Source of the DNA: Rhodospirillales bacterium
GTDB taxonomy: Bacteria; Pseudomonadota; Alphaproteobacteria; Rhodospirillales; Casp-alpha2
DNA: 7,364 nucleotides
Reading direction: 5' to 3'
Assembly: GCA_021775275.1 (NCBI GenBank)
Contig: JAJFIE010000451.1
Span: forward strand, 1-7,364
Position 1 is the first letter of the stretch; every line of letters begins with the position of its first letter. Of the stretch, positions 4,398-7,364 are shown piece after piece. The notes beneath the pieces are model-generated. The model worked only from the letters and a program-made list of their open reading frames with translations. It made no database searches and was not told the DNA's origin. The position numbers and the translations under genes were made by a program.

Positions 4398-7091
4398 ATG
4401 ACCAATGTAGTCATTGTCGAAAGCCCCGCAAAGGCAAGCACCATCAACAAATACCTGGGCGGCGGGTACACGGTACTGGCCAGCTATGGCCATATCCGCG
4501 ACCTGCCCGCAAAGGATGGGTCGGTGCGTCCGGACGACGATTTTTCCATGAAATGGGAAATCGATGCGCGTTCCAGCAAGCACATACAAGCCATCGAAAA
4601 AGCCGTTCGTGGCGCCGATAAACTGTTTCTGGCGACGGACCCTGACCGGGAAGGCGAAGCCATTTCCTGGCATGTCCAGGAAGCCCTCAACAACCGGAAA
4701 CTGCTTGACGGCGTTGAAGTCAAACGTGTGGTTTTCAATGAAATCACCAAAGGCGCCATTCAGGATGCCTTCGAACATCCACGCGACCTGAACATCGAAC
4801 TGGTGGATGCCTATCTGGCCCGGCGTGCGCTGGATTATCTGGTTGGTTTTACCCTGTCACCGGTTCTGTGGCGCAAGTTGCCGGGCAGCCGGTCGGCAGG
4901 CCGCGTCCAGTCCGTCGCCCTGCGCCTGATTTGTGAACGTGAAGCAGAAATCGAGATTTTCAAACCGCAGGAATACTGGTCAGTGGATGCCATGCTGACC
5001 ACACCCGGTGGCGAAACATTCAAGGCCTCGCTGACCCAGTTGAATGGCGAGAAGCTGAAGAAGTTGTCACTTGCATCCGAGGCAGAGGCACAGAATGCGG
5101 TTAATATCATCAATGCGGCGTCGTTCGCGGTGGGCGACATTGAGCGCAAACAGGCCCGCCGCAATCCTGCCGCGCCCTTCACCACCTCGACCCTGCAACA
5201 GGAAGCCTCACGGAAACTGTATTTTGGCGCCAAGAAAACCATGCAGGTGGCGCAGAAACTGTACGAAGGCTTCAACATGGATGGTGAGACTGTCGGCCTA
5301 ATCACCTATATGCGAACCGATGGCATCAATATTGCGGGTGAAGCCGTTAACGCGGCGCGCGCATTGATCGGACGCGATTATGGCGCCGAGTATGTGCCTG
5401 AAAACCCCCGGGTTTATAAAAACAAAGCAAAAAATGCCCAAGAAGCCCACGAAGCCATTCGCCCCACGGACATGGCGCGCCGCCCGCGTGACGTTGCAGC
5501 CTATCTGGATGACGATCAACGCAAGCTCTATGAGTTGATCTGGAAACGCACCGTGGCGAGTCAGATGGAATCCGCCATCCTGGATCAGGTCGGCGTCAAT
5601 ATTCCGGCTGCTGATAACAGTGTCGTCCTCCGCGCCACCGGTTCGGTTGTCGCTTTCGACGGGTTCTTCAGGGTCTATCGCGAAGGTCGTGATGACAATG
5701 GAAACGGAAATGGTACGGACAGTGCCGCGCTGAGCACGCAAAAAGGCGACGACAAGGACCGCATTTTGCCGCCTCTAGTGGAAGGCACCGCGCTGGAGCG
5801 CGCTTCGGTTGATCCGGAACAACACTTTACCCAACCGCCGCCCCGATATTCCGAAGCAAGTCTGGTCAAGGCGCTTGAGGAAAACGGTATTGGCCGTCCA
5901 TCGACCTATGCCTCTATTTTATCCGTTCTACAGGACCGCAACTATGTGCGCCTGGAAAAACGTCAGTTTATTCCGGAGAACCGCGGACGCGTTGTCACGG
6001 CGTTTCTATCCAAGTTCTTCCCCCGCTATGTGGAGTACGATTTCACTGCGGAACTTGAAAACGAACTGGATGAGATATCGGCGGGCAAAATAGACTGGAA
6101 AGCGGTCCTTCGGGAATTCTGGTCGCCGTTTTTTGCGACGACAGAAGACATCAAGAGCCGCTCCAACCGCGAAATCATTGACGCCATTGATGACCTGCTG
6201 GGGCCTCATTTCTTCCCCGAGCGTGAAGACGGCCGCAGTACCCGGGCCTGCCCTGCGTGCGCCGATGGTCGACTGGGTTTGAAGCCCAGCCGCCAGAACG
6301 GCTTTTTCATCGGTTGCTCCAAGTATCCGGAATGCAAATACACGCGGTCACTGGGTATCGTTACCGGCGACGAAGATGATGCGGCGGCGGCTGACAACGG
6401 CCCGCGGGAACTGGGCACGGACCCCGAAACGGGTCTGATGGTGTCCCTGCGCAAAGGCCCGTTTGGGCCGTATGTTCAATTGGGTGACACACCGCCCAAG
6501 GAAACCGGCAAAAAGAAAAGTACGGCCCCCAAACCCAAGCGTGCGTCCATTCCGAAACATATGGAACCCGCGTCGGTAGACCTGGGAAGGGCCTTGAAAT
6601 TGCTCTCGCTTCCCCGCGACATTGGCCTGCAACCGGAAACCGGGGACATGATCGTCGCCGGCCTGGGTCGGTTTGGCCCGTACCTCAAATATCAGGGCAA
6701 TTATTTCTCGCTGAAAGACGACGACGTCCTGGAAATCGGGTTGAACCGGGCTGTGACGGTCATTGCGGAGGCTCCAAAGAAAGAACCCGCCAAGGAACTT
6801 GGAACGCATCCGTCTGATGGCAAAATGGTCATCCAGAAATCCGGTCGTTGGGGTCCCTTTGTGCAGCATGGCCGCATCCGCGCGACCATTCCGAAGGATA
6901 TGGATGCCGACAGCGTCACCCTGGAACAGGCCATTGAAATGATCGCCGCCAAGGCTGCAAAGGATGGCAAGCCCCTGCCCAAGGGCAAGGCAAAAGCCGC
7001 AAAAAAAGCCCCCGCGAAGAAGCCGCGAAAAAAGACCGCAAAAAAGGCTGTGGCGAAATCCGACGTGACATCCGCTGTGGCGGATAGCTAA
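4398..7091 (+). CDS. topA: DNA topoisomerase I (type IA) TopA
   Basis: TopA relaxes negatively supercoiled DNA by passing one strand through a transient nick held by a 5'-phosphotyrosine link. The 897-residue product opens with the Toprim domain: VESPAKA (Glu8) and the acidic triad in TDPDREGEA (Asp81, Asp83, Glu85). LPGSRSAGRVQSVALRLI follows, and then the catalytic tyrosine in GLITYMRTDG (Tyr304, Arg306). EAHEAIRPTD and the GIGRPSTYASI segment are also family hallmarks. The C-terminus has one four-cysteine zinc finger (Cys618, 621, 640, 646). Three topoisomerase C-terminal repeats follow, each with an FGPY or WGPF core (about 670–705, 735–785 and 799–840). Residues 850–897 form a tail with 15 lysines in 48 residues, likely DNA- or RNA-polymerase-binding. 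E. coli TopA has three zinc fingers, so the single finger marks a different C-terminal layout. ATG 4398 is the start since MTNVVIVESPAKA is the normal N-terminus. rnr follows after four bases. Confidence 0.98.
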   Translation: MTNVVIVESPAKASTINKYLGGGYTVLASYGHIRDLPAKDGSVRPDDDFSMKWEIDARSSKHIQAIEKAVRGADKLFLATDPDREGEAISWHVQEALNNRKLLDGVEVKRVVFNEITKGAIQDAFEHPRDLNIELVDAYLARRALDYLVGFTLSPVLWRKLPGSRSAGRVQSVALRLICEREAEIEIFKPQEYWSVDAMLTTPGGETFKASLTQLNGEKLKKLSLASEAEAQNAVNIINAASFAVGDIERKQARRNPAAPFTTSTLQQEASRKLYFGAKKTMQVAQKLYEGFNMDGETVGLITYMRTDGINIAGEAVNAARALIGRDYGAEYVPENPRVYKNKAKNAQEAHEAIRPTDMARRPRDVAAYLDDDQRKLYELIWKRTVASQMESAILDQVGVNIPAADNSVVLRATGSVVAFDGFFRVYREGRDDNGNGNGTDSAALSTQKGDDKDRILPPLVEGTALERASVDPEQHFTQPPPRYSEASLVKALEENGIGRPSTYASILSVLQDRNYVRLEKRQFIPENRGRVVTAFLSKFFPRYVEYDFTAELENELDEISAGKIDWKAVLREFWSPFFATTEDIKSRSNREIIDAIDDLLGPHFFPEREDGRSTRACPACADGRLGLKPSRQNGFFIGCSKYPECKYTRSLGIVTGDEDDAAAADNGPRELGTDPETGLMVSLRKGPFGPYVQLGDTPPKETGKKKSTAPKPKRASIPKHMEPASVDLGRALKLLSLPRDIGLQPETGDMIVAGLGRFGPYLKYQGNYFSLKDDDVLEIGLNRAVTVIAEAPKKEPAKELGTHPSDGKMVIQKSGRWGPFVQHGRIRATIPKDMDADSVTLEQAIEMIAAKAAKDGKPLPKGKAKAAKKAPAKKPRKKTAKKAVAKSDVTSAVADS

Positions 7092-7095
7092 GACG

Positions 7096-7364
7096 GTGCC
7101 TCGACGACCCAAGCCCCCGTCACCATTTCCCAGCCAGGAAGAAATTCTGCGCTTCATTCATGAAACCACCGGCACGGTCGGCAAGCGGGAAATTGCCCGC
7201 GCCTTCCATCTGGATTCCCGCCAGAAGATGGAACTGAAGAAACTTCTTCGCGAACTGGAACTGGATGGCACCCTGAAACGTGAGCGCGGCAAGCGATATA
7301 CAGAGCCGGGAACATTGCCGCCCGTAGCCGTCGTCGAGGTTACCGGCGTCGATATGGACGGCGA
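7096..7364 (+). CDS. rnr: Ribonuclease R, N-terminal part, cut by the window end
   Basis: RNase R is a 3'-to-5' exoribonuclease that degrades structured RNA and takes part in rRNA and tmRNA quality control. Only the first 89 codons are present. They give a basic, proline-rich start (PRRPKPPSPFPSQEE) and then a winged-helix-like segment (ILRFIHETTGTVGKREIARAF, with KKLLRELELDGTLKRERGKRY after it). The last part, PPVAVVEVTGVDMDG, leads into the first cold-shock-type OB fold. This matches the start of alphaproteobacterial RNase R as I know it. The catalytic RNB and S1 domains lie beyond the window. The start is taken as GTG at 7096, four bases after the topA stop, because no ATG or TTG lies upstream in frame before the topA end and the next ATG (in RQKMELKK) would remove most of the winged helix. 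No clear Shine-Dalgarno is visible, so translation may be coupled to topA. Confidence 0.88.
   Translation, partial: MPRRPKPPSPFPSQEEILRFIHETTGTVGKREIARAFHLDSRQKMELKKLLRELELDGTLKRERGKRYTEPGTLPPVAVVEVTGVDMDG

Noticed and set aside
6348..7157. A 269-codon open frame on the − strand over the 3' part of topA
   Set aside because: It is antisense to strongly conserved TopA repeats and the zinc finger, has no recognisable domain, and its Cys/Gly/Arg/Phe-rich composition is typical of the reverse strand of a GC-rich gene.
1..7364. A novel multi-gene system such as defence, toxin–antitoxin or biosynthetic cluster
   Set aside because: Every substantial open region belongs to a recognised housekeeping or signalling family, and there is no orphan gene, repeat array or mobile-element signature to build such a claim on.

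Overview
The window is an ordinary chromosomal stretch of an alphaproteobacterium. It carries a housekeeping gene row, pyrC – plsY – dprA – topA – rnr, all on the + strand, with one signalling gene inserted on the − strand between plsY and dprA. The assignment to Alphaproteobacteria rests on this gene order as I recall it, on the alphaproteobacterial style of the PyrC, PlsY and RNase R sequences, on moderately high GC and on a single-zinc-finger topoisomerase I with a lysine/alanine-rich tail. I cannot name a genus. The window edges cut pyrC (5' end missing) and rnr (3' end missing).

Region 1 (1–1682) is the end of a pyrimidine and phospholipid unit. The class I dihydroorotase-like PyrC is followed after one base by plsY, the membrane glycerol-3-phosphate acyltransferase. 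The two are almost certainly co-transcribed, probably with pyrB upstream of the window. The PyrC protein lacks the histidine pair at the place where class I dihydroorotases normally have a zinc-ligand histidine.

Region 2 (1699–3075, − strand) is a soluble PAS–PAS–GGDEF diguanylate cyclase with an intact GGDEF active site and an intact RxxD inhibitory site. It converges on plsY with a 16-base gap and diverges from dprA across about 150 bases. It looks AT-richer than its neighbours and probably represents an insertion into an older gene row. That splits the row into pyrC–plsY and dprA–topA–rnr.

Region 3 (3225–7364) is a DNA and RNA metabolism unit. It holds dprA (ssDNA-binding RecA loader), topA (DNA topoisomerase I) and rnr (RNase R), with gaps of 27 and 4 bases, so probably one transcript.

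I found no tRNA, rRNA, CRISPR array, insertion sequence or convincing intrinsic terminator. I also found no sign of a new multi-gene system. The points that deserve a second look are the PyrC metal site, the inserted cyclase with a hairpin against its ribosome binding site, and the unusual start region of dprA.
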